Origin: Brevirhabdus sp.
GTDB taxonomy: Bacteria > Pseudomonadota > Alphaproteobacteria > Rhodobacterales > Rhodobacteraceae
Assembly: GCA_024637315.1 (NCBI GenBank)
Contig: JAGXFH010000034.1
Location: 372,001 to 436,000 of the forward strand
Reading direction: 5' to 3'
Length of the DNA: 64,000 nucleotides
Under the pieces are notes generated by a model. It did no database searches and had not been told where the DNA came from. It saw nothing but the letters and a program-made list of their open reading frames with translations. How positions within the stretch are numbered: position 1 is the stretch's first letter; each line of letters begins with the position of its first letter. Of the stretch, positions 9,964-20,219 are shown in pieces. Made by a program: the position numbers and the translations under genes.

Positions 9964-10506
9964 CTAGTTGCGGCCCAGTGCCGCGTCCAGTTCTGGCAAG
10001 AACGTTCGCTCGTAGTGGCTTCCGACGAGCGGCCCGATGAATTTGTAGAGAACGGTCCCGTCGCCATCGACGATGAACGTTTCCGGAGGCGCGGCGATAC
10101 CCCAATCGACAGCATTACGCCCACTCGGATCGAATGAAATTCCGAAAAACGGATTACCCTCTTTGTCAAGATATTCGATGGCATCCGCCTGAGCGTCCTT
10201 GAAGTTCGCCCCTGCTACGCGAATGCCATCTCTTGCCATCTGCATCAATACAGGATGCTCCGCCCGGCATGGGGGACACCAGCTGGCCCAGAAATTCACG
10301 ATTGTCACCTCGCCCGTCCGTAAATCCTGATCGGTGAGGCGTGCAAAACCGGGCAATCCGGCGGGCGCCACCGGCGGTGCAGGCTTTCCCACGAAGGCAG
10401 AGGGCAGCGCATTCGGATCCTCGCGCTGCATCCCCACCCAGAACATCGCCGCCAAAGCCGCAAAGATCAGCGGCGGCGCGATCATCAGGGGCGATACCTT
10501 AGCCAT
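9964..10506 (-). CDS. ccmG: Thiol:disulfide interchange protein CcmG/DsbE
   Basis: Periplasmic, membrane-anchored thioredoxin-like protein that reduces apocytochrome c cysteines before heme attachment. An N-terminal anchor (PLMIAPPLIFAALAAMFWVG) is followed by the active site NFWASWCPPCRAEHP and the DsbE/CcmG segment GVAAPPETF-like (GIAAPPETFIVDGDGTV). I start at ATG 10506, overlapping the ccmD stop as ATGGCTAA, giving 180 aa. The track start at 10533 is an upstream in-frame codon inside ccmD. Last gene of the ccmABCDG operon. Confidence 0.93.
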   Translation of the reverse strand: MAKVSPLMIAPPLIFAALAAMFWVGMQREDPNALPSAFVGKPAPPVAPAGLPGFARLTDQDLRTGEVTIVNFWASWCPPCRAEHPVLMQMARDGIRVAGANFKDAQADAIEYLDKEGNPFFGISFDPSGRNAVDWGIAAPPETFIVDGDGTVLYKFIGPLVGSHYERTFLPELDAALGRN

Positions 10507-10651
10507 CCGCACGCCGCGCCTCCGCCCGCTCAAGCGCTCGGCGCACCCGGCGCGACCGCGCCCATGTCGCCAAAATCAGCCCCGCCACCAGAACCAGCGT
10601 CAGACCATAGGCCGAGAGCACCTCGGCGGCATATTTCCCCAGATCCGGCAT
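10499..10651 (-). CDS. ccmD: Heme exporter protein CcmD
   Basis: 50 aa single-pass membrane protein that helps release holo-CcmE from the CcmABC complex. The sequence MPDLGKYAAEVLSAYGLTLV is followed by a hydrophobic segment and a basic tail (ARSRRVRRALERAEARR), the usual CcmD layout. The start overlaps the ccmC stop by one base (TGATG) and the end overlaps ccmG by eight bases. It is not a separate entry in the ORF track because it lies within a longer frame. Confidence 0.85.
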   Translation of the reverse strand: MPDLGKYAAEVLSAYGLTLVLVAGLILATWARSRRVRRALERAEARRADG

Positions 10652-11379
10652 CACCCCATCCTCTCGCGCAGCGCGATCGCATGCAGCCGCCGCGCCCGAA
10701 TCTCGGTCCGGGTCCGCACCAGGACCAGCGCGAGAAAAAGCAGCACGAAACCGGCCAGCACCACCAGCAACGGCAGCCAGAACACATCGTGCACGTTCTC
10801 CTCGGAATCCAGTGACAGCGACGCGCCCTGATGCAGTCCCTGGTTCCAGAAATTCACTGCGTAACGCGACAGGACCGCAAAGACCGAACCGACAAGGCAC
10901 AGCACCGAGGTGAGGTCGGCAGCGGTATCTGGATCGTCGATCGCGGCCCACATCGCCATATAGCCAAGGTAGAACAGAAACAGGATCAGGAACGAGGTCA
11001 GCCGCGGATCCCAGGCCCACCATGTGCCCCACATAGGTTGACCCCAGATCGCGCCCGAAATCAGCGCAACCACCGTCATGATCATCCCCACCGGCGCCGC
11101 CGCCTTGGCCGCAAGCGCCGAAACGTGATGCCGTCTTATCAGCCAGATCAGCGAGGTCACCAGCATCATCACCCAGGCATTGATCGCCATCATCGCCGAA
11201 GGTACGTGGATGTAGATGATCTTGACGGTCGCGCCCATGCGGTAATCATCGGGCGTCAGGAAGAACCCCCAGATCAGCCCGACCGTCAGGGCGATGCCCG
11301 AAAGCACCCACAGCACCGGCACCAGCGGCGCCGTCCAGCCCATGAATTTCAGCGGATTTGCATATTCCCAGATCGACAT
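10651..11379 (-). CDS. ccmC: Heme exporter/handling protein CcmC
   Basis: 242 aa inner-membrane protein that presents heme to CcmE. Six hydrophobic segments are visible. The periplasmic tryptophan-rich WWD motif is GTWWAWDPRLTSFLILFLFY, and conserved histidines flank it (IYIHVPSAMMAI; SEENVHDVFWLP). Length is normal. It is followed by ccmD with a one-base overlap. About 54 bases separate it from ccmB upstream. Confidence 0.95.
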   Translation of the reverse strand: MSIWEYANPLKFMGWTAPLVPVLWVLSGIALTVGLIWGFFLTPDDYRMGATVKIIYIHVPSAMMAINAWVMMLVTSLIWLIRRHHVSALAAKAAAPVGMIMTVVALISGAIWGQPMWGTWWAWDPRLTSFLILFLFYLGYMAMWAAIDDPDTAADLTSVLCLVGSVFAVLSRYAVNFWNQGLHQGASLSLDSEENVHDVFWLPLLVVLAGFVLLFLALVLVRTRTEIRARRLHAIALRERMG

Positions 11380-11433
11380 GACCGCCTTCTAGCCGTTCCC
11401 GCCGCGGCGTACCACACACATCGCCGTCAGCCC

Positions 11434-12090
11434 CTAGCGCAGATTGACGCGGAGCGCAGCTGCCGCCGCGAACGGCAGCAACGCCACGGCGGCCAGCGTG
11501 ATTCCCGCCAGAAGCGCCAGCGGCGTGGCCACTGCCAGCCCCTCGGCTCCGCGCCGCGCCACTTCGGTACCGTAGATCAGCGTCGGCACGTAAAGCGGCA
11601 GGACCAGCAACGACAGCAGCAGCCCGCCCCGCTTCAGCCCCACCGTCAGCGCCGCGCCGAACGCGCCGATCATCGACAGGGCCGGCGTTCCCAGCACCAG
11701 CGACAGCACCAGCCAGGCGTAGCCCGGTCCCGGCAAGTTCAGCATTACGCCCAGAAAAGGTGCCGCCATGACCAACGGCAGTCCGGTAGTCAGCCAATGC
11801 GCCAGTGCTTTCACCGCCACCACGCCCTCCATCGGTATCGGCGCGGTGGCCAGAAGGTCCAGCGAGCCATCCTCGAAATCCAGCTGAAAGATCCGGTCGA
11901 GAGACAGCAGGCAGGCCAGCAACGCCCCGATCCACAATATCCCCGGCGCGATCCGCGCCAGCAAGACGGTTTCGGGCCCGACCCCGAACGGCACCAACAC
12001 TATCACTATCAGGAAAAACGCAAGACCCAGCCCAAAGCCACCGCCCGCACGCACCGCCAGTGCCAGATCGCGGATCAGCAGCCGGATCAC
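11434..12090 (-). CDS. ccmB: Heme exporter permease CcmB
   Basis: 218 aa integral membrane subunit of the CcmAB ABC module that drives release of heme-loaded CcmE. About six transmembrane stretches are visible. The family segment [30 protein letters not shown] is clear, and [23 protein letters not shown] matches CcmB. The start overlaps the ccmA stop by four bases, so translation is likely coupled. Confidence 0.93.
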   Translation of the reverse strand: MIRLLIRDLALAVRAGGGFGLGLAFFLIVIVLVPFGVGPETVLLARIAPGILWIGALLACLLSLDRIFQLDFEDGSLDLLATAPIPMEGVVAVKALAHWLTTGLPLVMAAPFLGVMLNLPGPGYAWLVLSLVLGTPALSMIGAFGAALTVGLKRGGLLLSLLVLPLYVPTLIYGTEVARRGAEGLAVATPLALLAGITLAAVALLPFAAAAALRVNLR

Positions 12091-12710
12091 CGGAACGCCT
12101 CGTCGAACACGCCCTGCGCGGTCGTCGCGATCGCCCGGCAGGGCGTCACGTCTAACTCCGCCGCGTCGATCCCCAGATCGATATGGGTCGCGATCAGCGC
12201 CGCGCCACCCGCCGCCAGATGCGCCTGCACTGCCGATGCGAACAACCCCACCGCGGCCCGGTCGAGCGACACCGTCGGCTCGTCCAGCACCCAGACCGGC
12301 CGCCCGGTCACGATCAGCCGCGCCAGCCCCAGTCGGCGTTTCTGCCCGGCCGAAAGCGCCTGCGCCGGGCGCTCCGCCAATCCGCCCAAATCGAACGCCG
12401 CCAAGGCGTCCTCGATCGCGACGGACCCGTAGACCCCGGCCCAGAAGCGCAGGTTCTCGGCAACCGTCAGAACCGCCTTCACCCCGTCCGCATGGGCGGC
12501 ATAGGCGATAGCGTCGGGCGCCACCCGCACCGTTCCGGCCATGGGCGGCTGCAAGCCCGCTACGGTTCGCAGCAGCGTCGTCTTGCCCGACCCGTTCGCA
12601 CCGCGCAGGATCAGCGCCGCGCCCGCGTCCAGCGTGAAGCCGACGCCGGACAGCACCGCGATCCCGCCGCGCTGCACCGTCAGATCCTTGACTTCAAGCA
12701 AACCGCCCAA
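12087..12710 (-). CDS. ccmA: Heme exporter ATP-binding protein CcmA
   Basis: 207 aa ABC ATPase of the cytochrome c maturation system. Walker A is GANGSGKTT, the signature region is [15 protein letters not shown] and Walker B is [12 protein letters not shown]. The only plausible starts are TTG codons: TTG 12710 ([12 protein letters not shown]), with a weak AGGGA upstream, or the TTG two codons later. No ATG or GTG is available near the first conserved residues. First gene of ccmABCDG. Confidence 0.9.
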   Translation of the reverse strand: MGGLLEVKDLTVQRGGIAVLSGVGFTLDAGAALILRGANGSGKTTLLRTVAGLQPPMAGTVRVAPDAIAYAAHADGVKAVLTVAENLRFWAGVYGSVAIEDALAAFDLGGLAERPAQALSAGQKRRLGLARLIVTGRPVWVLDEPTVSLDRAAVGLFASAVQAHLAAGGAALIATHIDLGIDAAELDVTPCRAIATTAQGVFDEAFR

Positions 12711-12767
12711 TCCCTGCCCCTGCCCTTCTTCCTGGCCAGAATATCGCCGCCGGAGTCGTCCCCTGCC

Positions 12768-13121
12768 TCACACCGGCAGCAGCGCCAGTCCGACGCGCCG
12801 CCCCTCGGACAGCAGGATATTGTAGGTCCGGCAGGCCGCGGGGCTGGCCATCGGTTCAACGCCGATCCCCGCCGCGTCCAGCGCTTCGCGGAAACGTGCC
12901 GGCAGATGCGCAATCTCGGCCCCGGTTCCAACGAAGATGACGTCCACCGCCGCACTCGCCGCAACCAGCGCGGCCATGTCGGCAAACCCGCCCCACGCCG
13001 TCACACCCGATGGCAGAACCAGCACGGCGCCGTGATGCACCTCGCCGCCGATCCGGAAGAAACCCGGTCCGTAGCCATCGACCGGCAGACCGTCGGTAAA
13101 GCGGATCTCGTTCAGACGCAT
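12768..13121 (-). CDS. Mth938-like domain protein
   Basis: 117 aa protein of the Mth938/NDUFAF3 fold. It has DGYGPGFFRIGGEVHHGAVLVLPSGV near the N-terminus and VDVIFVGTGAEIAHLP in the middle, typical of the family. Mitochondrial relatives help assemble complex I; the bacterial role is not established. It sits 41 bases after secF and 57 bases before ccmA on the same strand, so it may belong to the yajC-secD-secF transcript. Confidence 0.85.
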   Translation of the reverse strand: MRLNEIRFTDGLPVDGYGPGFFRIGGEVHHGAVLVLPSGVTAWGGFADMAALVAASAAVDVIFVGTGAEIAHLPARFREALDAAGIGVEPMASPAACRTYNILLSEGRRVGLALLPV

Positions 13122-13161
13122 CGCATACCTCCTTCAGCCCGCCCGTCGACAGGCGACCGGG

Positions 13162-14124
13162 TCAGGCATCTATATCGGCGTATTGGTTGCCCGCATTGGG
13201 TTTTGCCTTGTCGCGGTCGATGCCGAGGAACAGGACGATGTTCTTGGCCACGAAGACCGAAGAATAGGTGCCCACCACCACACCCCAGGTCATTGCGAAC
13301 ACAAAGCCCCGAATCACGTCACCGCCAAGCACCAGAAGCGCGATCAGCGCGATCAGCGTGGTGCCGGATGTCATAACCGTCCGGCTCAACGTCTCGTTGA
13401 CCGAAATGTTCATCACGTCGCGCAAGGGCATCTTCTTGTACTTGATCAGGTTCTCGCGCAGCCGGTCGAACACGACCACCGTGTCGTTGATCGAATAGCC
13501 AAGGATCGTCAGCAGTGCCGCGATGATCGACAGATCGAACCGAAGCCCGAATATCGCGAAAATCCCGATCGTCAACGCCACATCATGCACAAGGGCCGCA
13601 ACCGCGCCCACGGCGAACTGCCACTCGAACCGCAGCCAGATATAGATCAGGATCGCCAACGTCGCCAGCAGCACCGAGATCACCGCTTTCTGGATCAACT
13701 CGCCCGACACTTTCGGCCCGACGCTTTCGACCGAAGGAAAGGTTATCGACGGATCAACCCCTTGCAACGTCGCCTCGACCGCCTGGATGGTCTCGGGCGT
13801 GATTGCCTCTTCGCCGTCCTGCGCCTCGATCCGCACCATCGCGACGTTCTGGTTGTCGGCAAAGGTTGCGTCAAAAACCTCGGTGATCGAGACATCGCCC
13901 AGGTCCAGCGGAGCAATCGCCGCGCGATAGGCACCGACATCGACCGGCTGTGCCGATTCCGTGCGGATCGTCGTGCCGCCACGGAAATCGATGCCGTAGT
14001 TCAGCCCGATCAGGAAGAAGACGACGATCGACAGGATCACCGCCACGACCGAGGCACCGAAGGTCAGCCGCGCCTGGGCAAAAAAGTCGATCTTGGTGAC
14101 ATCGGGGACAAGTCTCAGGCGCAT
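13162..14124 (-). CDS. secF: Protein translocase subunit SecF
   Basis: 320 aa. SecF works with SecD and YajC to use the proton-motive force in late steps of export through SecYEG. The N-terminal part contains IGLNYGIDFRGGTTI, the SecF hallmark. The membrane half contains RFEWQFAVGAVAALVHDVAL, SINDTVVVFDRLRENL and MTSGTTLIALIALLVLGGDV. It starts four bases after the secD stop. Confidence 0.96.
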   Translation of the reverse strand: MRLRLVPDVTKIDFFAQARLTFGASVVAVILSIVVFFLIGLNYGIDFRGGTTIRTESAQPVDVGAYRAAIAPLDLGDVSITEVFDATFADNQNVAMVRIEAQDGEEAITPETIQAVEATLQGVDPSITFPSVESVGPKVSGELIQKAVISVLLATLAILIYIWLRFEWQFAVGAVAALVHDVALTIGIFAIFGLRFDLSIIAALLTILGYSINDTVVVFDRLRENLIKYKKMPLRDVMNISVNETLSRTVMTSGTTLIALIALLVLGGDVIRGFVFAMTWGVVVGTYSSVFVAKNIVLFLGIDRDKAKPNAGNQYADIDA

Positions 14125-14128
14125 GACA

Positions 14129-15790
14129 TCAGACCTCTATCGTCTTTGGACGGCGGTATTCGAACCACGTCACGATCAGAAGCCGCGTGACGAAGATCGC
14201 GGTGAATACCGAGGTCAGGATGCCGATCCCCAACGTCACCGCGAAGCCGCGGACCGGCCCCGATCCCATGGCGAAGAGGATCGTCGCGGTGATCAGCGTG
14301 GTGATGTTGGCATCGAGAATCGCACTCAACGCTTTTTCATAGCCCAGCTCGATTGCCCGCGCCGGGCCGCGCGCAGTCTTCAGTTCCTCGCGAATCCGTT
14401 CATAGACCAGCACGTTGGCATCGACCGCCATGCCGATGGTCAACACGATCCCGGCAATGCCCGGCAGCGTCAGCGTCGCACCGATCATGCTGAGGACGCC
14501 GAAGATCATGCCGACATTCAGGATCAGCGCGACATTGGCGATGATCCCGAACCAGCCATAGCTCAGCGCCATGAAGACCAGCACCGCCATCCCCGCCACC
14601 GCACAGGCGATCTTGCCCGCGTCGATGCTGTCCTGCCCCAGTTCCGGCCCGATGGTGCGCTCCTCCAGGAACGTCATCTCGGCCGGCAAGGCCCCGGCAC
14701 GCAACAAAACCGCCAGTTTCGTCGATTCCTCGACCGTGAAATTGCCGGTGATGATCCCGGACCCGCCGGGAATGTGGCTCTGGATCACGGGTGCGGAAAT
14801 GACCTCTTCGTCCAGCACGATGGCGAACGGGCTGCCAATATTCTCGGCCGTGTAGTCACCGAACTTCCGCGCGCCGGTGGGGTTGAACCGGAAATTCACT
14901 GCCGGTCGGCCGTTCTGGTCAAAGGCCGGCTGCGCATCGACCAGTTCCTCGCCGGTTACGACGGGGGTCTGCTCGAGGATGTAATAGGTGCCTTCTTCGT
15001 CCAACGACGGGTACACCACGTTGCGACCGCCAGGATCGGCGTTCCGATCCGAGGTGCGGCTGATCACAGGATGAAACGTCAACTGCGCAGTGGTTCCGAT
15101 CAGCGCCTTCAATTCTGCCGCGCTGCCGATCCCTGGCACCTGAATCAGGATCCGTCGGTCGCCCTGCCGCTGGATCGTCGGCTCGCGTGTGCCGACCTCG
15201 TCAACCCGGCGGCGGATGATTTCAAGCGATTGCTGGATCGTCCGGTCGTCGGTGGCCAGCTTCTCGGCGTCCGACAGCGTCACGATGATCGTCTCGCCTT
15301 CGGCCCGTGCCTGGTAATCCGACGCCCCGACGCCGGTCAGCGAGACCACCGGGCTGGCCAGCCCGCGCACCACTTCCAGCGCCCGCGCCATGCCTCCCGG
15401 TTCCGAGATCCGCACCCGCAGTTCATCGAGCGGCGAAGGCAGCCGCCGCACGGTGCCCACCACGCCGCGTTCATCGCGCAAGGCATCGCGAACCTCGGGC
15501 CAGAACGAATCCATCCGGCTTTCGTAAACGTCCTCGACCTTCACTTCGGCCAGAAGATGCGCGCCGCCGCGCAGATCGAGCCCCAGATTGACCAGCGAGG
15601 ATGGCATCCAGGATGGCCAGCCATCGCGCGCCTCGGCCAGTTCCGGCGTCTCGCCCTGCACGTCGATCAGCTGGACGGCGTCGTTATGGCCCTCGACGCG
15701 GGTGTAGAACCCGTTCGGGACAGCAAAGACTACTCCAAGGGCAACTAGCCCCCAGATCAGGATCCGCTTCCAGATTGCGATTTGCAGCAT
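14129..15790 (-). CDS. secD: Protein translocase subunit SecD
   Basis: 553 aa inner-membrane protein with a large periplasmic P1 region. The N-terminal motif is LVNLGLDLRGGAHLLAEV. The periplasmic part includes IQRQGDRRILIQVPG, and the membrane domain contains GIVLTIGMAVDANVLVYERI, all diagnostic of SecD. Length is within the usual range. It is 24 bases after yajC and directly upstream of secF. Confidence 0.97.
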   Translation of the reverse strand: MLQIAIWKRILIWGLVALGVVFAVPNGFYTRVEGHNDAVQLIDVQGETPELAEARDGWPSWMPSSLVNLGLDLRGGAHLLAEVKVEDVYESRMDSFWPEVRDALRDERGVVGTVRRLPSPLDELRVRISEPGGMARALEVVRGLASPVVSLTGVGASDYQARAEGETIIVTLSDAEKLATDDRTIQQSLEIIRRRVDEVGTREPTIQRQGDRRILIQVPGIGSAAELKALIGTTAQLTFHPVISRTSDRNADPGGRNVVYPSLDEEGTYYILEQTPVVTGEELVDAQPAFDQNGRPAVNFRFNPTGARKFGDYTAENIGSPFAIVLDEEVISAPVIQSHIPGGSGIITGNFTVEESTKLAVLLRAGALPAEMTFLEERTIGPELGQDSIDAGKIACAVAGMAVLVFMALSYGWFGIIANVALILNVGMIFGVLSMIGATLTLPGIAGIVLTIGMAVDANVLVYERIREELKTARGPARAIELGYEKALSAILDANITTLITATILFAMGSGPVRGFAVTLGIGILTSVFTAIFVTRLLIVTWFEYRRPKTIEV

Positions 15791-15814
15791 GGTGCCTGCC
15801 CGTCCAGCCGAGGT

Positions 15815-16138
15815 CTAGTCGTTCGCGGGTTCGGTTTTAGACATGACCTGCGCAAGCGTCGACTTGACCACCCGGACCTTCACGCCGGTCGCGATCTCAA
15901 GCTCGATCTCGTTGTCGTCCTTGACCTTGGCGATCTTGCCGATGATGCCGCCCTGGGTGACCACCTGGTCGCCGCGCCGGACATTGGCCACCATCTTCTG
16001 GTGATCCTTAAGCTTCTTTTGCTGCGGCCGGATCAGCAGGAAATACATGATCGCGAAGATCAGGAGCAGCGGAACGAAGCTGCCGAACGCGGCTAAACCG
16101 CCCCCGGCCGACTGCGCATAGGCAGGAGTTGCAAACAT
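15815..16138 (-). CDS. yajC: Preprotein translocase accessory subunit YajC
   Basis: 107 aa. One transmembrane segment ([22 protein letters not shown]) and the conserved cytosolic [20 protein letters not shown] identify YajC, a partner of SecDF. I start at ATG 16138 ([13 protein letters not shown]), which matches the usual length. The track start at 16174 adds [12 protein letters not shown], which is less likely. Divergent from serS. Confidence 0.93.
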   Translation of the reverse strand: MFATPAYAQSAGGGLAAFGSFVPLLLIFAIMYFLLIRPQQKKLKDHQKMVANVRRGDQVVTQGGIIGKIAKVKDDNEIELEIATGVKVRVVKSTLAQVMSKTEPAND

Positions 16139-16315
16139 GAGGTCGTCCTTCTTGGTCTTTGGCCCGGAACTCAACCCGCCCCCGGCAATTCGCGCGCACC
16201 CTATATGTGGCCCTTTTGCTTGGCAAGCGAAGGGCGACGCAATTCGTGGTTCACCTTGTCGTCACCTTGCGGCATATGGGGGCGGCACTCCGACGATCAA
16301 CCAAGGACCGGACAT

Positions 16316-17605
16316 ATGCACGATATCCGCGCGATTCGCGACAATCCCGCCGCCTTCGATGCCGAAATGGCACGGCGTGGCCTGCCGGCGCAATCGCCCG
16401 CGATACTGGCCATCGACAAGGCCCGCCGACTCGCCATTCATACTGCCGAAAAGATGCAGGCAGAGATGAATGTCGCCGCGAAGCAGGCCGGCCAAGCAAA
16501 AGCGAGAGGCGACGACGAGCTTTTCCAGGAACTTCGCAAAAGTCTTGCAAAGAAGAAGGAAGCAATCGCTGAGAATGAAGCGATGGCTAAGGATGAAGAT
16601 TCCCGCCTGCGCGACATCCTGATGTCCCTGCCCAACACGCTTTACGACGACGTCCCCACCGGCACCGACGAGTCCGACAACAAGGAAATTCACCGCTGGG
16701 GCAGTCCACGCGATTTCGCCTTCACGCCGCTGGAACATTACCAGATCCCCGCCGCAAAGGGGCTCGACTTCGACACGGCCGCGAAACTCTCGGGGTCGCG
16801 CTTCGTGGTGCTGCGCGGCGCGATGGCACGGGTCCACCGCGCGTTGGCGCAGTTCATGCTGGACCTGCACACCGAAGAGCACGGCCTGACCGAGATGATT
16901 ACCCCGGTACTGGTCCGCGACGAGGCGATGTACGGCACCAACCAGTTGCCGAAATTCGCCGAGGACAGCTATCAGACCACCAATGGCTGGTGGCTGATCC
17001 CGACCTCGGAAGTCACGCTGACCAACACGGTGTCGGGCGACATCCTCGATGCCGATCAATTGCCGCTGCGGATGACCGCCCACACCAACTGCTTCCGCTC
17101 CGAGGCCGGTTCGGCGGGCAAGGACACGGCCGGCATGCTGCGTCAGCACCAGTTCGAAAAGGTCGAGATGGTTTCGATCACCCATCCCGATCAGTCCGAC
17201 GCCGAGCATCGTCGCATGACCGACTGCGCCCAAGCGGTCCTGGAACGCCTTGACCTGCCCTACCGGACGGTTGTGCTCTGCACCGGCGATATCGGCTTCG
17301 GCGCGAAACGCACGCATGACATTGAGGTCTGGCTGCCCGGCCAGAACACCTACCGCGAAATAAGCTCGGTCTCGACTTGCGGCGATTTTCAAGCCCGTCG
17401 GATGAATGCCAGGTACCGCCCCGAACCCGGCGGCAAGCCCGATTTCGTCCACACGCTGAACGGCTCCGGCCTTGCGGTCGGGCGCTGCCTGATCGCGGTG
17501 CTTGAGAACGGCCAGCAGGAGGACGGCTCGGTCATCCTGCCCGAGGTACTGAACGCCTACCTTGCCGGCCGATCGAAGATCACCGCCGAGGGCGTGCTGG
17601 TCTGA
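16316..17605 (+). CDS. serS: Serine--tRNA ligase
   Basis: 429 aa class II aminoacyl-tRNA synthetase that charges tRNA-Ser. An N-terminal coiled-coil arm ([38 protein letters not shown]) is followed by the catalytic core. Motif 2 is [30 protein letters not shown], and motif 3 ends [21 protein letters not shown] start at ATG 16316 ([11 protein letters not shown]), the standard N-terminus, preceded by AAGGACCGG. The track's GTG 16205 is upstream leader. Confidence 0.97.
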   Translation: MHDIRAIRDNPAAFDAEMARRGLPAQSPAILAIDKARRLAIHTAEKMQAEMNVAAKQAGQAKARGDDELFQELRKSLAKKKEAIAENEAMAKDEDSRLRDILMSLPNTLYDDVPTGTDESDNKEIHRWGSPRDFAFTPLEHYQIPAAKGLDFDTAAKLSGSRFVVLRGAMARVHRALAQFMLDLHTEEHGLTEMITPVLVRDEAMYGTNQLPKFAEDSYQTTNGWWLIPTSEVTLTNTVSGDILDADQLPLRMTAHTNCFRSEAGSAGKDTAGMLRQHQFEKVEMVSITHPDQSDAEHRRMTDCAQAVLERLDLPYRTVVLCTGDIGFGAKRTHDIEVWLPGQNTYREISSVSTCGDFQARRMNARYRPEPGGKPDFVHTLNGSGLAVGRCLIAVLENGQQEDGSVILPEVLNAYLAGRSKITAEGVLV

Positions 17606-17914
17606 GAGCCGCGGCTTCGGCCCCGCAGGATCAGCACGGCGTTATCCCAACAATTGAAACGACGCGCCGATCTCGACCGGTATTCCGAACCGACCACAAA
17701 AAAAGACAAGGGGGCCGGTCGCACGGCGGCATTGTTCCACCGTGACTGGCCTGCCGTTCTTGCCGGCGCTGGCCTGCGGAAATTCGGCCAAAGCGGAGGC
17801 GGCAGGCCGCGGGCGATGCGGCAAACTCGTCGGGCCTGCCACGCAAGCCTGCGAGTTTCCTACCGGCAGAGTGAACCAAACCGCGACCTGACACGTTCAA
17901 GAGACATGCACCGC
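17606..17914. other. Gene-free stretch between serS and the TspO-related gene
   Basis: About 310 bases with no convincing gene. The overlapping ORFs on both strands have composition-driven, Arg/Pro/Ala-rich products. I saw no tRNA, no terminator with a T-run and no clear promoter. Confidence 0.5.
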
Positions 17915-18619
17915 ATGAAAGCCATCCTCACCCTCACCGCCGCTCTGGCCTTCGCCGCTTCACCGTTCTTCGTGCCCGGTTTCAGCGGCTTCGATCCGGA
18001 ACTCTACCCGGTTCCGCAAGTCGATCCGCCGGTGCAGCCCGCCGGATATGCGTTTGCGATCTGGGGGCTGATCTATGCCTGGCTGATCCTGCATGCCGGT
18101 TTCGGCCTTCTCAAACGCGATACCGACCCCGCCTGGGACGCGCCGCGCTGGCCACTGTTCCTGTCCTTGGCGATCGGCGCATCATGGCTTGCTGTAGCGA
18201 TGCGTGACCCGGTCCTTGCGACGGTCCTGATCTGGGTCATGCTGGCCGGCGCGCTGGCCGCGCTTTTTCAAAGCCGCGCCGATCCCGACCGATGGCTGCT
18301 GCAGGCGCCGCTTGCGATTTACGCCGGCTGGCTGACCGCCGCCAGTTCCGCCTCGCTAGGCCTTCTTGGTGCTGGATACGGGATCCTTACCGATGCGACC
18401 GGCTGGGCCTATATCGGTCTTGGCGTGGCGCTTGGCCTTGCCGCAGCCGTCCAGACCTTCCTCGGTCGCGCGCCTGAATACGGGTTGACTGTCGCCTGGG
18501 CTCTGGTCGCGATCGCGGTGCAGAACTGGATCAGCAACATGCCCGTCGCACTGACAGCCTGCGCCGGTACGCTTGTGATGCTGGGCCTCGCCGCCCGCAC
18601 GTTGCGCCGGCCCGCTTGA
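17915..18619 (+). CDS. TspO/MBR-related tryptophan-rich membrane protein
   Basis: 234 aa with about seven transmembrane segments after an N-terminal signal-like stretch (MKAILTLTAALAFAASPFFV). The segment VQPAGYAFAIWGLIYAWLIL matches the PxGYAFxIWGxIY signature of long proteins annotated as tryptophan-rich sensory or TspO/MBR-related. These are longer than classical TspO (about 160 aa). Ligand and role are unknown; TspO binds porphyrins and sterols. I prefer ATG 17915 on spacing from AGAGA; ATG 17906 is three codons upstream. Single gene. Confidence 0.65.
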   Translation: MKAILTLTAALAFAASPFFVPGFSGFDPELYPVPQVDPPVQPAGYAFAIWGLIYAWLILHAGFGLLKRDTDPAWDAPRWPLFLSLAIGASWLAVAMRDPVLATVLIWVMLAGALAALFQSRADPDRWLLQAPLAIYAGWLTAASSASLGLLGAGYGILTDATGWAYIGLGVALGLAAAVQTFLGRAPEYGLTVAWALVAIAVQNWISNMPVALTACAGTLVMLGLAARTLRRPA

Positions 18620-18719
18620 ATATCCGTTCCCGATCCAAGGCACCTTGAAGGTCTGATCCCTGCTGTCAGGACTGCCTCAGACGTTCAAGCAAACCGCACA
18701 GGCACACCGGACGTCGGCC

Positions 18720-20171
18720 TCACTCGTCGGCCCGACCCTTGCCCAGATGCTTGCGCAATCGCGACGGCACGGATTTCTTCCGTCCCTTATAGGGGTTCTG
18801 CTCTGACTGGCTGCGGAACGTCAGCCGGATCGGCGTTCCGGGCATGTTAAAGTCGGCTCGCAACCCATTGACAAGATATCGCGAATAGCTTTCAGGCATC
18901 TTGTCGGGATAAGAGGTCATCACGACGAACCCCGGTGGCCGGGTCTTGACTTGGGTCATGTAGCGCAGCTTGATCCGTCTGCCGCCCGGCGCGGGCGGAG
19001 GGTGCGCCTCCAGCATGCCGCTTAGCCATTGATTCAACTTGGCTGTTGTGATCCGCCGGTTCCAGACTTCATGCGCCTGCATGACCGCCGACTGCAACCG
19101 GTCCAGACCCTTGCCGGTCTTGGCGGACACAGTGACCAAAGGCGCGCCGCGCAGTTGTGGCAGTAGTCGTTCAAACTCCTCTCGCAACTCTTTGATCTTG
19201 TGACTTTTATCGTCTTCCAGATCCCACTTGTTGACGGCAATCACCACCGCCCGCCCTTCGCGCTCGGCAAGGTCCGCGATGCGCAGATCCTGCTGCTCGA
19301 ACGGGATATCCACATCCAGCAGAACCACCACCACCTCGGCGAACTTAACTGCCCGCAATCCATCGGAAACGCTCAGTTTTTCCAGCTTGTCCTGGATTTT
19401 CGCCTTCTTGCGCATGCCAGCGGTGTCAAAGATCCGCACCGGCACCCCGTCCCAGTCCGTCATGACCGAGATTGCATCCCGCGTGATCCCGGCCTCGGGT
19501 CCGGTCAGTAACCGTTCCTCGCCCAATATCTTGTTGATGAGTGTGGATTTTCCGGCATTCGGCCGGCCGACGACAGCGATCTGCAGGGGCTTGGCCCTGG
19601 TCGGCACCCTAGGACCGTCCTCCGCGTCGATGTCCACATCCACTTCGGGCGCGTCCGCCGCCGCGCGGTCGGCGAACTCCGCCTCGATCGGCACCAGTAC
19701 AGTGTAAAGGTCGTTCATTCCCTCGCCATGCTCTGCCGACAGCCGGATCGGCTCGCCCAATCCGAGGCTGTAGGCATCAAGCACACCGGCATCGGCGGCG
19801 GCGCCTTCGGCCTTGTTCGCCGCCAGCAGAACATGTGCGTTCTTCTTGCGCAAAATCTCGGCAAAGACCTGATCGGCTGGCAGAATTCCGGTTCGTGCAT
19901 CGACGAGGAACAGGCAGACATCGGCCAATTCGACCGCCCGTTCGGTCAGCTTGCGCATTCGCCCCTGCAGCGACTCGTCGGTGGCCTCTTCCAATCCCGC
20001 CGTATCGATCACGGTGAACCGGAGATCGGCCAGCCGCGCCTCGCCCTCGCGCAGGTCACGGGTGACGCCGGGCTGGTCGTCAACCAGCGCCAGGCGCTTG
20101 CCCACAAGGCGGTTGAACAGCGTCGACTTGCCCACATTCGGGCGCCCGACGATGGCGAGAGTGAAGGTCAT
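18720..20171 (-). CDS. der: Ribosome biogenesis GTPase Der (EngA)
   Basis: 483 aa with two tandem GTPase domains, unique to Der, which acts in 50S subunit assembly. The first P-loop is GRPNVGKST near residue 8 and the second GRPNAGKST near residue 205; both are followed by DTAG switch motifs ([20 protein letters not shown]) and NKxE/NKWD specificity motifs. A C-terminal KH-like domain ends in a basic tail ([20 protein letters not shown]). The intergenic gap to the BamB-like gene is 48 bases, so the two may be cotranscribed. Confidence 0.96.
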   Translation of the reverse strand: MTFTLAIVGRPNVGKSTLFNRLVGKRLALVDDQPGVTRDLREGEARLADLRFTVIDTAGLEEATDESLQGRMRKLTERAVELADVCLFLVDARTGILPADQVFAEILRKKNAHVLLAANKAEGAAADAGVLDAYSLGLGEPIRLSAEHGEGMNDLYTVLVPIEAEFADRAAADAPEVDVDIDAEDGPRVPTRAKPLQIAVVGRPNAGKSTLINKILGEERLLTGPEAGITRDAISVMTDWDGVPVRIFDTAGMRKKAKIQDKLEKLSVSDGLRAVKFAEVVVVLLDVDIPFEQQDLRIADLAEREGRAVVIAVNKWDLEDDKSHKIKELREEFERLLPQLRGAPLVTVSAKTGKGLDRLQSAVMQAHEVWNRRITTAKLNQWLSGMLEAHPPPAPGGRRIKLRYMTQVKTRPPGFVVMTSYPDKMPESYSRYLVNGLRADFNMPGTPIRLTFRSQSEQNPYKGRKKSVPSRLRKHLGKGRADE

Positions 20172-20219
20172 GCGGCCTCTCCGGCGAAACTTAAGCCGCC
20201 CGCATACACGCTTCGCGCG

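Noticed and set aside
10831-12432. 533-aa plus-strand ORF
   Set aside because: Antisense shadow of ccmA, ccmB and ccmC; product is Arg/His/Gln-rich with no domain.
14093-15748. 551-aa plus-strand ORF
   Set aside because: Antisense shadow of secD, caused by high GC at third positions.
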